Assembly: GCA_964568355.1 (NCBI GenBank)
Contig: CAZMRK010000802.1
Coordinates: forward strand, 1 to 5,965
Length of the DNA: 5,965 nucleotides
Direction of reading: 5' to 3'
Source: JAJPJX01 sp964568355
GTDB lineage: Bacteria; Acidobacteriota; Terriglobia; Bryobacterales; Bryobacteraceae
Shown: in pieces, positions 5,291-5,965 of the stretch
Layout: every line of letters begins with the position of its first letter
How positions within the stretch are numbered: the stretch's first letter is position 1
The notes under the pieces: generated by a model
Told to the model about the DNA's origin: nothing
Databases searched by the model: none
Seen by the model: only the letters and a program-made list of their open reading frames with translations
Position numbers and translations under genes: made by a program

Positions 5291-5965
5291 ATGCGCTTAC
5301 TTGCCTGTTGCACTCTCTTTGCCGCGCCGCTGGTGTTCGCAGCGGAGCACCAGATCATCGCCGAGCACTACTACCACACCTTCTCGCGGAGTAATCCCGT
5401 GCTCGCGCGCATCGCCTCCGGAGATCGCGTCGTCACCAAAACGGTGGATTCCGCCGGATTCGATTACCAGGGTATCCGTCGCACCAAGACCCACGGCAAT
5501 CCGCTGACCGGCCCTTTCTATATCGAAGGCGCCGAGCCGGGTGATGCGCTGGTGGTGCATCTGGAGCGTGTTCGCCTGAACCGCAATTCCGGATACACCG
5601 GTTATCGCCTGGGGGGCGCAGCGGTGCTGCCGGAGTATATGGAGCATATCTATCCGGCCAGTTATAAGCCCGATGTCTTTCTCAAGGGCCGCTCGGATCT
5701 GGTGCCCTGGGAGATCGATCTGAATCGCCAGACGGTCCGGCCGCGCGAGGCCATCAGCCGGAGCACGCGGCTCGAATTTCCGGCCCGGCCTATGTTGGGC
5801 TGCATCGGAGTGGCCCCGGCCGGGGATTTCACGCCGACTTCCGGCCCCGCTGGGCCCTGGGGCGGCAACATGGACTTCAACGAGATTGTCGAAGGCGCTA
5901 CGGTATTGCTGCCCGTTTATCAGCCTGGCGGCCTGTTCTACCTTGGCGACGGGCATGCGCTTCAA
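5291..5965 (+). CDS. Exported acetamidase/formamidase family protein (3' end cut by the window)
   Basis: From ATG 5291 the frame is open for 225 codons to the window edge. Residues 1-17 (MRLLACCTLFAAPLVFA) form a Sec signal peptide, with cleavage likely before AEHQ. The rest carries the conserved blocks of the FmdA/AmdA family in the right order: ASGDRVVTKTVDSAG at 42-56, NPLTGPFYIEGAEPGD at 70-85, RPMLGCIGVAP at 166-176, GPWGGNMDFNEI at 188-199, and GGLFYLGDGHALQ at 213-225. Family members hydrolyse formamide, acetamide or related short amides to ammonia and the acid; many homologues are untested, so the substrate is uncertain. Family length is roughly 300-400 residues, so about a third is probably missing. 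No strong ribosome binding site is seen; GGAAAG about 14 bases upstream is weak. The gene diverges from the M81/PLP pair with 52 bp between start codons, suggesting a joint role in using amide nitrogen. Confidence 0.88.
   Translation, partial: MRLLACCTLFAAPLVFAAEHQIIAEHYYHTFSRSNPVLARIASGDRVVTKTVDSAGFDYQGIRRTKTHGNPLTGPFYIEGAEPGDALVVHLERVRLNRNSGYTGYRLGGAAVLPEYMEHIYPASYKPDVFLKGRSDLVPWEIDLNRQTVRPREAISRSTRLEFPARPMLGCIGVAPAGDFTPTSGPAGPWGGNMDFNEIVEGATVLLPVYQPGGLFYLGDGHALQ

Noticed and set aside
5297..5965. 222-residue open frame on the minus strand opposite the amidase
   Set aside because: Its translation has no recognisable motif, while the plus strand carries an ordered set of FmdA/AmdA blocks with a signal peptide. 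It is an antisense shadow of GC-rich coding DNA.
1..5965. Mobile element, CRISPR array, toxin-antitoxin or phage-defence system
   Set aside because: I looked for transposase or integrase motifs, long terminal inverted repeats, regular repeat-spacer patterns and small paired genes on both strands and found none.

Overview
The window reads as GC-rich chromosomal DNA from an acidobacterium of the Solibacter/Bryobacter lineage. The main clue is the last ~225 residues of the hydrolase at 243-1916. They match the C-terminal module that is scattered across secreted proteins of Candidatus Solibacter usitatus and its relatives (starts like APLAPASIFSLFGEGLS, continues YFVSPSQINGVLPAGLP). The density of exported enzymes also fits that group. 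No RNA gene, CRISPR array, insertion sequence or integrase is visible, so this looks like ordinary metabolic chromosome rather than a mobile region.

Layout, left to right. (a) 1-182, minus: the first 60 residues of an exported protein that runs off the left edge. (b) 243-1916, minus: a secreted alpha/beta hydrolase fused to the Solibacter-type C-terminal domain. It lies 60 bp upstream of (a), on the same strand. (c) 1917-2060: a divergent intergenic region with three GACAA half-sites, two of them inside a perfect 9-bp tandem repeat. (d) 2061-2450, plus: a small exported Spy/CpxP-like protein with two LTPxQ motifs. (e) 2474-3655, minus: a PLP enzyme of the SelA/DgaE type carrying a twin-arginine signal. 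(f) 3676-5238, minus: an M81 (MlrC/microcystinase C-like) zinc hydrolase with a Sec signal. It sits 20 bp upstream of (e) and almost certainly shares its transcript. (g) 5291-5965, plus: the first 225 residues of an exported acetamidase/formamidase, divergent from (f) and cut by the right edge.

The most coherent unit is (e)+(f)+(g): a metal-dependent peptide/amide hydrolase, a PLP-dependent lyase-like enzyme and an amidase arranged around a 52-bp divergent promoter region. All three have export signals. I infer an extracytoplasmic route that breaks down an amide- or peptide-linked nitrogen compound; the substrate cannot be read from the sequence. The remaining genes, (a)/(b) and (d), look functionally independent of this unit.
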